This document shows positions 9,318-17,027 of a stretch of DNA of 64,000 bases, one piece after another. The notes under the pieces were generated by a model that was given only the letters and a program-made list of their open reading frames with translations, was not told where the DNA came from and did not search any database. How positions within the stretch are numbered: the stretch's first letter is position 1; each line of letters opens with the position of its first letter. This DNA is from an uncultured Saprospiraceae bacterium (GTDB lineage Bacteria > Bacteroidota > Bacteroidia > Chitinophagales > Saprospiraceae). The stretch lies in contig CALMSO010000071.1 of the NCBI GenBank assembly GCA_937872385.1, positions 1 to 64,000 of the forward strand, given 5' to 3'. The translations under genes were made by a program, and so were the position numbers.

Positions 9318-9566
9318 TTATTGTAAATTCCGTTTTTCCAACTCTTTTTTCAGTGCTTCATATCTCTTAGGTTTTTTCAATAATATATAAATCAGAAACA
9401 AAGGAAGTAAAAAACTAAAACCCCAAGCATTTGCGGCAATACCAAAAATAATTATTCCAACTAAAAATCCAATAAAAAATGCATCCACAATGGGTGATGG
9501 CTTGTTGTTTTTAGCTACTTCGAGCAATTTTTCATTGCTTAATTGCGATAGTTCTTCTGGATTCAT
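9318..9566 (-). CDS. small two-helix membrane protein, unknown function
   Basis: From ATG at 9566 the protein has about 82 residues: a short acidic helix (NPEELSQLSNEKLLEVAKNN), two membrane segments (FFIGFLVGIIIFGIAANAWGF and LLPLFLIYILL), and a basic tail KKPKRYEALKKELEKR. An in-frame start at 9677 exists, but the extra N-terminus would be translated from the dispersed repeat at 9616-9634 and looks unnatural. I cannot name the family. Confidence 0.55.
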   Translation of the reverse strand: MNPEELSQLSNEKLLEVAKNNKPSPIVDAFFIGFLVGIIIFGIAANAWGFSFLLPLFLIYILLKKPKRYEALKKELEKRNLQ

Positions 9567-9615
9567 TTGCTCAAATTTTTCTTGTGTTAATTTACTTTCA
9601 ATGGTTTTATAACGG

Positions 9616-9634
9616 CGGCAGCAGGGCTGACGCA
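9616..9634. repeat. 19-bp repeat shared with the cassette-like region at 55.1 kb
   Basis: CGGCAGCAGGGCTGACGCA occurs here and again at 55104-55122, in both places just before a minus-strand accessory gene. At 55.1 kb it is part of a longer attC-like structure, so this copy may be the worn end of a similar cassette junction. Confidence 0.6.
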
Positions 9635-9727
9635 ATGGCAACTGTCTGAGGGCATCATGTTGTAAGAATTTGACCATTTTGCACAGTCAAGGGAAAAGAT
9701 ATATTTTGCATTCTTACATTCGCTTTA

Positions 9728-9915
9728 CAATGTACGAAGCCCGGTTTACTATTTTACAAAAAGCTGAAAACCAAGCTTTTGAGCATAAATAATACCAATT
9801 ACGATTTACGAAGTCCAATTTGAAATTTTGTAAAATTTTGAAAACCAAGTTTTTGAGTATAAATAAGTGCGTCATTGCCAATTGAAAAAGGATATGACGG
9901 AATAAGGCGAGCGCC
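9728..9915. repeat. dispersed intergenic repeat, second copy near 30.8 kb
   Basis: Two similar segments lie in tandem (about 9728-9792 and 9793-9860), each ending in GAAAACCAAG-TTTGAG-ATAAATAA. The second segment with its extension (ATAAGTGCGTCATTGCC, then AATTGAAAA) resembles 30799-30915 after glgC. Both copies contain ATTACGATTTACGA-like heptads. No coding capacity is evident. Confidence 0.5.
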
Positions 9916-9927
9916 ATAAAAAATAAG

Positions 9928-9982
9928 AATGCCAACTACCTGTAAATCAAGTAATTGGCATTATTATTTGTAGCCCGTACGG
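9928..9982. repeat. attL: 55-bp direct repeat at the left end of the integrative element
   Basis: This is identical base for base to 18979-19033. It contains the tRNA-Glu transcription terminator hairpin (AATGCCAA ... TTGGCATT) and the last 12 bases of the tRNA 3' end (TAGCCCGTACGG on the plus strand). After 9982 the sequence diverges from the tRNA, so this is the truncated copy created by integration. Confidence 0.92.
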
Positions 9983-10176
9983 AACTTGAACCTTAATAAA
10001 CGGCAAATTACCATACCACCCTAAAACCCTTTATTTAAAAGCCATTCCAAAGACAACCCATCAAAGACTATCAAATAATATCAATTATTATCAATAATAT
10101 CTGACCGAATATTGTACGGAATTTTAAAATAGATTATATTTGGCAAAGATTTCATTTTTGACCAAATATCAAATCT

Positions 10177-11490
10177 ATGCCACGGATCACGAGTACACCG
10201 AAAGTAAATTTCAATTTAGACATTCAGAAAGGCAGAGGATATATCGTTCTCATCTACCGATACCAGTTTAGGGGCGAACGGATAAAGTTAAAGTATTTCA
10301 CTGGAGAGTTTGTCGAACCGAAATACTGGGAAAGAAAAAAGCAACGCGCTAAGTTTACCCGCAATCGCCCCGAATACGTCGATTTGAACAAGAAATTGAA
10401 CGATCTGGATTCTATCGTTAACCAGATTTACAAGGACACCGCACGCGGGAATATCTCACCGGAAGATTTTAAAAATGAAATTGCCTACCGAATTGGCGAT
10501 AAATTGAGACCCGAAGATGACAAAAGCCACATTCCTAACTTTTTTCAATTTATAGACCAATACATTGCTGAACAGCAGGCAAAAGCTGATTCAAAACGCA
10601 ATACATGGAAGAAATATATTACCGTCCGAAGTCATTTGCAAGATTATGCCAACGAACGGAATTTAGATTTGGATTACAACAGCATAGATTGGAAGTTCCG
10701 CAATGACTTTGTGAATTGGCTATACGCTCCACCTCGCAACCATGCAATAAATACCGCTTCAAAAGTTATGGGTGTAGTTAAGCTATTCATGGAAGAAAGT
10801 AAGAAGTTGAAATACCATGACAACGATACCTATTCTGATAAGGGATTTCGAGTAAGAACCGTAATGACTAAAAACAAAGTCCGCTTATCATTAGAAGAAC
10901 TGGACGCTTTGTTATCGCTGGATTTATCGGATAATGAACGCTTGGAAAAGGTTCGTGATCTGTTCATTGTTGGTGCGTTTTCCGGGCTACGCTTTTCGGA
11001 CTGGCACAAGATTGGCAAAGAACAAATCTTTATATCCGATGGAATTGAATTGATTAAAGTCAGAGCGCAAAAAACAGGTAAGTACACTGCGATTCCTTTG
11101 TTGCCTGAACTGAAACAGGTATTGGAAAAATATAACTATGCCCTACCCACCATTAGCAGCCAAAAATTTAATGATTATATCAAAGAGGTGTGCCAACTGG
11201 CATTGGGCAACGTTACTTTCATGCGTATTTATTCCGAAGCAGGACGGACAAAAGATGAAACGATTGAGAAATGGCAAAAGGTTAGTTCTCATGCGGCGCG
11301 GCGTTCGTTTGTATCAAATTTCCTGCAATTGGAAGTTTCCCCGACTTTGATACGTGCGATCACGGGACACGCTACCGAAAAGCAGCTATACGAATATGCT
11401 GATATTGAAGCAGATGAGTTAGCGGCAACCTTTACTAAAAAGGCAGGTGCTGCATTGGAAGAGCATCGGAAAAAAGTAAAAAGAATATGA
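10177..11490 (+). CDS. tyrosine recombinase (integrase) of the element
   Basis: This is a Bacteroidota-type phage integrase: an N-terminal arm-binding domain (about 10-90), a SAM-like core-binding domain (about 115-215) and a C-terminal catalytic domain. Catalytic residues seen are Arg in GAFSGLRFSDW (about 272), His and Arg in HAARRSF (about 372 and 375), His in ITGHAT (about 398), and the nucleophile Tyr in LYEYADI (about 407). The usual AL.H..R is AHAARR-like here, within family range. It sits 195 bases from attL and should catalyse integration and excision at tRNA-Glu. It overlaps the DUF1874 start by four bases. Confidence 0.95.
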   Translation: MPRITSTPKVNFNLDIQKGRGYIVLIYRYQFRGERIKLKYFTGEFVEPKYWERKKQRAKFTRNRPEYVDLNKKLNDLDSIVNQIYKDTARGNISPEDFKNEIAYRIGDKLRPEDDKSHIPNFFQFIDQYIAEQQAKADSKRNTWKKYITVRSHLQDYANERNLDLDYNSIDWKFRNDFVNWLYAPPRNHAINTASKVMGVVKLFMEESKKLKYHDNDTYSDKGFRVRTVMTKNKVRLSLEELDALLSLDLSDNERLEKVRDLFIVGAFSGLRFSDWHKIGKEQIFISDGIELIKVRAQKTGKYTAIPLLPELKQVLEKYNYALPTISSQKFNDYIKEVCQLALGNVTFMRIYSEAGRTKDETIEKWQKVSSHAARRSFVSNFLQLEVSPTLIRAITGHATEKQLYEYADIEADELAATFTKKAGAALEEHRKKVKRI

Positions 11491-11804
11491 AAACGCACCT
11501 GTTAAATTCCGCCATGATGCCGGCAGAAGGACGCTACCGAATGCGAAAGATTTACCCGGATGAGTTCGCCGACCTGGTACGTATTGCCCATCGAGCCGGA
11601 CGACTGATGAGCAGCGTAGGTTATTTCCAGAACGCGCAAATTATTGCACAAATGACCGGCGTACCTGTTCCGATCAGCCGCGAAGTAACAAGACTGGCAA
11701 GCGGTGACGAACTGTTGATTATGAAGCTGAAATACCGCCCAGACCAGAAGGGAAAAGACGTACAGGAAAGCGATTTTGAGTATTACCATGCAACGTACGA
11801 ATAA
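11487..11804 (+). CDS. DUF1874 / STIV-B116-like protein (AcrIII-1 ring-nuclease fold), catalytic His replaced by Tyr
   Basis: The 105 residues align along their length with DUF1874: THLLNSAMMP at the start, then RLMSSVGYFQNAQIIAQMTG, VPISREVTRL, and SGDELLIMKLKYR. DUF1874 includes AcrIII-1, a viral enzyme that cleaves the cyclic tetra-adenylate messenger of type III CRISPR systems, and its cellular relatives. In AcrIII-1 the motif SIGHDST carries the catalytic histidine; here it reads SVGYFQN, so Tyr46 replaces it. Arg84 in the KYR segment is kept. The protein could be a binder of cyclic nucleotide rather than a cleaver, or have another role. It overlaps the integrase gene by four bases, so it is expressed with it. 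The family call is firm; the function is inference. Confidence 0.78.
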   Translation: MKTHLLNSAMMPAEGRYRMRKIYPDEFADLVRIAHRAGRLMSSVGYFQNAQIIAQMTGVPVPISREVTRLASGDELLIMKLKYRPDQKGKDVQESDFEYYHATYE

Positions 11805-11873
11805 CGTAGAGGATTCCACATACACACACTTGTAACGATTGATTTGACGTACCGTAACTATCGAAAATGAAAA

Positions 11874-11910
11874 CACGGGGTGAACGCCTTCCAAGCAATC
11901 ACACCCCGTG
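11874..11910 (+). terminator. strong hairpin between integrase/DUF1874 and the next gene
   Basis: CACGGGGTG and CACCCCGTG form a nine-base perfect stem with an interior of about 19 bases. No clean T run follows, so it could be a terminator, an attenuator or an RNA processing site. It lies 70 bases after the DUF1874 stop and 30 bases before the next ATG. Confidence 0.5.
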
Positions 11911-11939
11911 AATTTTAACAAAAAAATTTTTACAAAGGT

Positions 11940-13316
11940 ATGAAGATTTTACATTCCTTGCCTAAAATGGGTGAAACATTGAACCACGATGCGCCGTTGC
12001 TCAAAATATTGCGGTTGGCAGTGCCGTCGTTCATTCTCATTTCCGCCACGACGGTATTCTTTGGCGTCAAAAGCCACATAAGCGAATTTTTGGCGCAATA
12101 CCCGGCATGGGTGCAATACCCTACCCTTTCAATTGGCTTTTTACTGTTTTCATTTGCGCCGGACGCGCTCAATGCGGTATTGGTTGCCTACGTTGTCCGC
12201 AGTCTGCTAAAAAAGCAGTTCACGGGGGTAACGTCCATCATTCTAATTTGCTTTTGCGCCACCTTGTCGGTAGGTCTGACGGTGTACAGTTTCAAGATGT
12301 CAAAGAATGCCGCCATAGTAGCCGCAGAGAAAGCCGCAGGCGAAGCCAAACAATTAGATGTGGCGATCATAGACACGGGATATGGTAGCGCCTTAGAGCG
12401 CATTAAAAGCGATTACAGTGAAGAAACAGTGGGCATTGAAGGAAATTACCTTGCACTTATTCGAGCTGAAGAAACCGCCATAGCATCGTGGGAAAAGAAA
12501 CGCAACGACAGAAACACGCAGTGGATTGACAGCCGACAGGACAGGCACCGGGCAACGATCAAAAATCTATTGGCAGCGAAAAAAAGCGAACTGGATGCCC
12601 TACGGGCCCGGAAGCAAGCCGCCGAAGATGCCGCCGCCGCTGTACATTCCGACGACCGGCAACGAACCACCGCCTACAATGACGAAAAAGCTGCCCGGCA
12701 CAATCAACTAAGTGCTGTTTTTTCTGCCCAGTTGTCTTGGCTGGCGGGCTATGCCGTCTTCATCCTGATGATCCTTGCCAGCGTCCGGGAGATACTCTAC
12801 CACCGCAATGGAATAGAGCCAAAACCAATCTTCGGGCAATTCGATTTTCAACCTTCGCCGGTGCTGGAAACTCTGGCTTATCCGTTCGTGTACATCGGGC
12901 GGCATACCGTGAACACCGTTCGTACCTGGTACGAAGCTTTGCCCGAACTGAAAGAACGCCCCGACTTCGCCCCGGTAACGGATTATTCAGAATATGACCA
13001 AAAGGTCATTAAGCTGAAATCGAAGGATAGGCGCGAAGCAGAGGCAAAAGAGGAACGCGCAATAGGTTTTATCCGAGCCGTTAATAACGCGGGTAGTGAC
13101 AATCCCTCTGTTAATAACGGAACCGTTAATAACGCAACCGTAGTAGCGCCGAAAATGGGGGTGAAAAAATGCCTGCAATGCGGTAGTGAGTACGTGCCAA
13201 AAGTCGCCTGGCAGAAGTATTGCACATCTGATTGCAAAGAAGCATTCCATGCGGAAAAGCACGGAAAACCATTCAATCCTATGCAATACCATAAAACAAA
13301 AGGAGGTGCGAAATGA
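11940..13316 (+). CDS. membrane protein with coiled coil and C-terminal zinc ribbon, unknown function
   Basis: I do not recognise this 458-residue protein. Three N-terminal membrane segments lie at about residues 25-43, 60-85 and 100-120. A long charged alanine/lysine/glutamate-rich coiled coil follows (about 120-255), then a fourth membrane segment near 262-282 and a cytosolic tail. The tail carries a low-complexity asparagine stretch (NNAGSDNPSVNNGTVNN) and ends in a compact zinc ribbon, CLQCGSEYVP...YCTSDC (about 412-433). A coiled coil held between membrane segments and joined to a metal-binding tail could suit a host-takeover or exclusion protein, but nothing proves it. The next ORF overlaps it by four bases. 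Confidence 0.7.
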   Translation: MKILHSLPKMGETLNHDAPLLKILRLAVPSFILISATTVFFGVKSHISEFLAQYPAWVQYPTLSIGFLLFSFAPDALNAVLVAYVVRSLLKKQFTGVTSIILICFCATLSVGLTVYSFKMSKNAAIVAAEKAAGEAKQLDVAIIDTGYGSALERIKSDYSEETVGIEGNYLALIRAEETAIASWEKKRNDRNTQWIDSRQDRHRATIKNLLAAKKSELDALRARKQAAEDAAAAVHSDDRQRTTAYNDEKAARHNQLSAVFSAQLSWLAGYAVFILMILASVREILYHRNGIEPKPIFGQFDFQPSPVLETLAYPFVYIGRHTVNTVRTWYEALPELKERPDFAPVTDYSEYDQKVIKLKSKDRREAEAKEERAIGFIRAVNNAGSDNPSVNNGTVNNATVVAPKMGVKKCLQCGSEYVPKVAWQKYCTSDCKEAFHAEKHGKPFNPMQYHKTKGGAK

Positions 13317-13570
13317 AAAGGTATCTATTCAAAAACTTGATGCTTGCAATTATAGTCAAAGCTCCAACCGCCTTTATGGCTTGTTGCTATGCAAATCAAT
13401 ACATGGAAACAAAGTATTTGGGTCGCTTTGATACTTCGGATGCAATTGAATTGGATAACGACATGGACTTTGGGGTTATCGCCGTCTTGAAAGATGACGA
13501 CATAGAGTTATTCAACTCTGAAAATCTCTATTTCATTGACAGTGGGCACGAAAACGATGGGGAAATCTGA
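13313..13570 (+). CDS. small acidic protein with N-terminal hydrophobic segment, unknown
   Basis: This 85-residue ORF overlaps the zinc-ribbon gene by four bases (ATGA coupling). A hydrophobic segment near residues 8-25 (NLMLAIIVKAPTAFMACC) may be a signal or anchor. The rest is acidic. No family is recognised. The coupled start is the main reason to accept it. Confidence 0.45.
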   Translation: MKRYLFKNLMLAIIVKAPTAFMACCYANQYMETKYLGRFDTSDAIELDNDMDFGVIAVLKDDDIELFNSENLYFIDSGHENDGEI

Positions 13571-13690
13571 AGCGCGTATCAAAATAGCATTAGTTTTTAC
13601 TACTTTTTGCTCCAGATCACCCCGGCGCTGTCGCCGAGCCGGGCAGGTCGCCCCGGAAACAGGAATATTTTTAATGCTAAATTATCGGAA

Positions 13691-14959
13691 ATGAAAAAGA
13701 ATCGTAAGCCGCCTTATGAAAATTGCGCTCATGGTCATTTTTACCGTGCTGCTTTAGCTTCTGGTATTGCAGAAAGCGAAGCGGTCAAACTTACCGAGCG
13801 ACTAAAAAAGCTGCATGATTTAGACTATTTCCGAAGCCTCGACAAGGATGTTTTGAATATCTCACAAGCTGTAAAAAAGGCTATCACGGGATTACCTCCG
13901 CAAGTACAGGGCGAAGCCGCCCGGGTTCTTTATGAGGTTTTAGATATTGTTGACACCCCAGGCGTCAACCCTGAAAAAAGATTTCGGATAGAACAAGAAT
14001 TTGGCGATGAGTTTTTGCGGGATTTGAAAAAGCACATCCGGGAAGATTTTCACGCGGCATTACAAGGGGAAACCTACGAACACACATACGAAATGTGGCT
14101 GGAAGGGGGGTATAGCAAGCCGCCGCAGAAGGAAATTTATAATACCGCCACGCGGCGATGGGAAAGCGATATAATGCCAGATGGGGAGTATCAAAAAATA
14201 GTAGCCAAGCAAAAGGCGATTGCGGAAGATCACGTACAAAAAAATCTGACTTGGTACATTGAACAATTTGAAAGCCAGTTGTCGAAATCCGAAGCAAAAG
14301 AACGCTTTGTCCAGCAAGAAATGGAAATGTATAAAAGCATCCTGTACAATAAGGATTTTACCGATTTTGAAGTGTATTGGGAAAACGGGGAAAGGATAAA
14401 GCATGCAAGAAATTGGACAACTTTTGAACATGTCTGGAAAAATGAAATAGCTTATTGGGTTGACCAGGTGATAGTTAAAGGCATTCACGAATTGCATGAG
14501 TTTATGAAACCTGATGACGACGGCAAATACCACAGGGCGATTGGGCCAATTAATGCGAAGGTATTGTATGAGTATCACAAATATCTTGAAAAATGCTCAC
14601 AAGAACTCCAAAAACCTACCAATGAAAAGCATATATCTAATCAATCGCCTTCCTACTTTCCTGAAGTACCTGAAATCTTAAAAACAGCATTTCGCGAATT
14701 AAACTTATTAAGCACAACGGGGCAATTTACTGGGGATAAAAAGCATATCAAGCCCTTATATGATACTTTGCAAGCTAAAGGATGGTTCAAAAACAAGCCA
14801 AGCAAAACAAAAAAAACCGACGAATTTGCTGCTTTGATGCACTCAGAATTTAGATTCAGCATAACTGGAAAAACGATAAGAACGGGAAATCGTGATGAAC
14901 AACAAGATGACTATTTTAACGAATTTAATAAGACTATAAAGAGCAATCAGACTTCCTAA
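13691..14959 (+). CDS. unknown mobile-element protein with possible RteC-like C-terminal domain
   Basis: A protein of about 422 residues from ATG 13691; an in-frame TTG at 13607 would add a poorly supported 28-residue arginine- and proline-containing leader. It is hydrophilic, with many charged residues and no membrane segments. The last 90 residues (TGDKKHIKPLYDTLQAKGWF, then KTDEFAALMHSEFRFSI and KTIRTGNRDEQ) recall the tail domain found in RteC and other Bacteroidota element proteins. This resemblance is by eye. It lies between the membrane gene pair and the HTH gene. Function unknown. Confidence 0.6.
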   Translation: MKKNRKPPYENCAHGHFYRAALASGIAESEAVKLTERLKKLHDLDYFRSLDKDVLNISQAVKKAITGLPPQVQGEAARVLYEVLDIVDTPGVNPEKRFRIEQEFGDEFLRDLKKHIREDFHAALQGETYEHTYEMWLEGGYSKPPQKEIYNTATRRWESDIMPDGEYQKIVAKQKAIAEDHVQKNLTWYIEQFESQLSKSEAKERFVQQEMEMYKSILYNKDFTDFEVYWENGERIKHARNWTTFEHVWKNEIAYWVDQVIVKGIHELHEFMKPDDDGKYHRAIGPINAKVLYEYHKYLEKCSQELQKPTNEKHISNQSPSYFPEVPEILKTAFRELNLLSTTGQFTGDKKHIKPLYDTLQAKGWFKNKPSKTKKTDEFAALMHSEFRFSITGKTIRTGNRDEQQDDYFNEFNKTIKSNQTS

Positions 14960-14990
14960 TTTCCCGAAGGAAGTTTAGGAAGTTTAGGAA
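14953..14990. promoter_or_regulatory. inverted/direct repeat upstream of the HTH gene (candidate operator)
   Basis: TTCCTAA at 14953-14959 is matched by two copies of TTAGGAA (14975-14981 and 14984-14990), and GGAAGTTTA is directly repeated at 14969 and 14978. The position 40-75 bases before the HTH ORF suggests an operator for that regulator. Binding is inference. Confidence 0.45.
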
Positions 14991-15029
14991 AATGGAAGTT
15001 GCCAACTTGCGGTCAAATTAAAAATTTAT

Positions 15030-15353
15030 ATGGAAAATCAAATTGTATTAATGTCAGTGCCAAAGGATGAGCTAAAGGTAATGATCATGGACGCGGTGAA
15101 GACTTGCCTCAAATTCCACGACCCACGGCCCACCGACCACGCCGACAATACCGCTGACCACGCCGAATTTATGACCAAGCGACAAGTTGCAAAGATGCTG
15201 AGTTGCAGCACATCAACGGTGGATAATTACAGAAGGGCGGGAAAGTTAACGCCGTATTACTTAGGAGAAAAGTATAGAGCCGTAAGATTCAAACGAAAAG
15301 AAGTTTTAGGACTTTTGGAAGATCAACCAGATTTATTGACCAAAAAAAAATAG
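15030..15353 (+). CDS. helix-turn-helix (MerR/excisionase-type, HTH_17) protein
   Basis: The C-terminal half holds a DNA-binding domain of the HTH_17 type: FMTKRQVAKMLSCSTSTVDN, then YRRAGKLTPYYLGEKYRAV and a final lysine-rich wing. The N-terminal 45 residues are less conserved and include an aspartate/histidine run. In Bacteroidota elements such proteins act as excisionases or transcription regulators. It ends six bases before the VapE gene, so the two are probably cotranscribed. A repeat cluster just upstream may be its operator. Confidence 0.82.
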   Translation: MENQIVLMSVPKDELKVMIMDAVKTCLKFHDPRPTDHADNTADHAEFMTKRQVAKMLSCSTSTVDNYRRAGKLTPYYLGEKYRAVRFKRKEVLGLLEDQPDLLTKKK

Positions 15354-15359
15354 GCTGCC

Positions 15360-16709
15360 ATGACAAAAGCCACGAACAGCCCCAGTATCTTCGAGGGTAA
15401 AAATACCACAAAGAACGGCACAAATCAAGCCAACGGCAAAAAATTTGTGCAAATTCCGGCAGGAATTGACGCTAACCAGCCAGCCAACGGCAAAAAGCGG
15501 GAAAGCAAAGCAGAAGCGCGTATTCAACAACTTGAAAAAGCATTGACGGCTTGGGAATTTCGCTTTAACGCAGTCACTTGCTGTACGGAAGTTAAGCAGG
15601 GTGGCGCCTGGGCGCGAATGGATGATTTTACGCTAAATTCAATCGTCCGGCAACTGCGAAGCGACGGCGTATCATTAGCGAATAAAACCCGCGTTGCTGA
15701 ACTGCTCGAATCCGATTTTTGCAAAGTCGTTAACCCGATTGAAGAGTATTTTTCAAGCTTACAACAACCCAGCGGCGACCCCATCGGCGAACTTTGCGCG
15801 ACCGTTACACCAGTTGCGGGGGGTGAAATGCTCCGAAAGTTTTTCCAAAAGTGGTTAGTCGGAGCCGTTGCAAACGTATTCATAAAAGATCGGTGCGCCA
15901 ATCAGCTTTGCTTCATCCTTTCCGGGCGACAAGGCGTCTTCAAATCAACGTGGATACGCAATCTTTGCCCGCAACAGCTTTCGGCGTACTACATCGAAGG
16001 CAGTTTAGACCCAGAAGACAAGGACTCAATGTCTGCCACCGCAACCAATTTCATTTATAATCTGGACGATTACTTTGCTGGAATTACCCAGCGGAAAATA
16101 AACGAGTTCAAAGGCTTACTTACAAAAAACACCGTCAAGATTCGCAGACCATACGCCCGATATTCCGAAGAAATGCCCAAAATTTGCAGCTTCATTGCAT
16201 CATCCAACGAAGATACTTTCCTACACGACCCGACCGGCAACCGCCGTTTTTTGCCTTTTGAAGTGGAGGCAATAGACATTGCCGCAGCCGATGGAATTGA
16301 TATTGAAGCCGTCTGGGCCCAAGCTTTTCATTTATTCAAATCGGGTTATCAATATTGGTTAACGAAAGACGAACAGGACGAGCTTAACCAGTACAACGAA
16401 CAATTTGAAGTACAAAGCAGTGAATATGAGGCGTTAGTAACATTTTACCAACTTCCTGGAGAGGGTGAAAACGGACAGGATGTGTACCAGCTAACAAACG
16501 CTGAACTCCAAAAGAAACTTGAGGGAAAATCACACTTGAAACTTTCAAAAAAGAAACTGGGCGAAGCATTGAAAAAAGCTGGATTCATTCGTGAACAAGT
16601 CCGCCGGAACAAATTACGAACGTGGGTTTACAAAGTTGTTGAATTGCACGAAGCAGACGTTGTGCCGTTGCGGCAAGTCGGTAGAGGAGCAGGGGAAAAT
16701 ATTATTTAA
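15360..16709 (+). CDS. VapE-domain replicative helicase (virulence-associated E)
   Basis: This 449-residue P-loop ATPase has a VapE domain. Walker A reads SGRQGVFKST (about residues 188-197), an acidic pair in NLDDYFAG (about 238) follows, then KIRRPYARYSEEMPKICSFI and ASSNEDTFLHDPTGNRRFLP, the most characteristic VapE block. The N-terminal about 45 residues are a low-complexity asparagine/lysine leader. The C-terminus holds a winged-helix-like KLSKKKLGEALKKAGF. In satellites and prophages VapE works with a primase to start element replication. Here the primase follows about 310 bases downstream, across an iteron-like array. Confidence 0.9.
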   Translation: MTKATNSPSIFEGKNTTKNGTNQANGKKFVQIPAGIDANQPANGKKRESKAEARIQQLEKALTAWEFRFNAVTCCTEVKQGGAWARMDDFTLNSIVRQLRSDGVSLANKTRVAELLESDFCKVVNPIEEYFSSLQQPSGDPIGELCATVTPVAGGEMLRKFFQKWLVGAVANVFIKDRCANQLCFILSGRQGVFKSTWIRNLCPQQLSAYYIEGSLDPEDKDSMSATATNFIYNLDDYFAGITQRKINEFKGLLTKNTVKIRRPYARYSEEMPKICSFIASSNEDTFLHDPTGNRRFLPFEVEAIDIAAADGIDIEAVWAQAFHLFKSGYQYWLTKDEQDELNQYNEQFEVQSSEYEALVTFYQLPGEGENGQDVYQLTNAELQKKLEGKSHLKLSKKKLGEALKKAGFIREQVRRNKLRTWVYKVVELHEADVVPLRQVGRGAGENII

Positions 16710-16750
16710 GCATCGCAAAAAAAAATTATAAAGATTTAGTGAAAACATCT

Positions 16751-17027
16751 GGTGACATCTGGTGACAGTAGTATAAAACAATGATAATCAGATTATTAAG
16801 TGTCACCAGATGTCACCAAATCAAAAAAATACAAGTGGTGACAAGTGGTGACAACTTGTGTAAAATATTGAAAATCAGACATTTAGGTGTCACCAGATCA
16901 ACATAACAATATGTAGTGTCACCAGATTGAAAGGGTGTCACCAGATCAAAAAAATGGGAAATGGTGACATTTTAGCAAGATAAATAATTGAAAAACAGTG
17001 TATTGCGGACAGTGTCACCATGTCACC
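16751..17027. repeat. iteron-like array of 12 GGTGACA/TGTCACC elements (candidate replication origin)
   Basis: Forward GGTGACA starts at 16751, 16761, 16837, 16847 and 16963; reverse TGTCACC starts at 16801, 16811, 16888, 16917, 16936, 17013 and 17021. Several pairs are spaced exactly 10 bases apart, about one helical turn, and most copies are followed by AGAT or preceded by ATCT. The last copies overlap the primase start codon. The array fills the only large non-coding gap between helicase and primase genes, which is where an element's origin or a replication-control operator would lie. Confidence 0.8.

Noticed and set aside
16751..17027. CRISPR-like reading of the GGTGACA cluster
   Set aside because: Repeats are only seven bases, occur in both orientations and have irregular spacing with no unique spacers, so it is not a CRISPR array.
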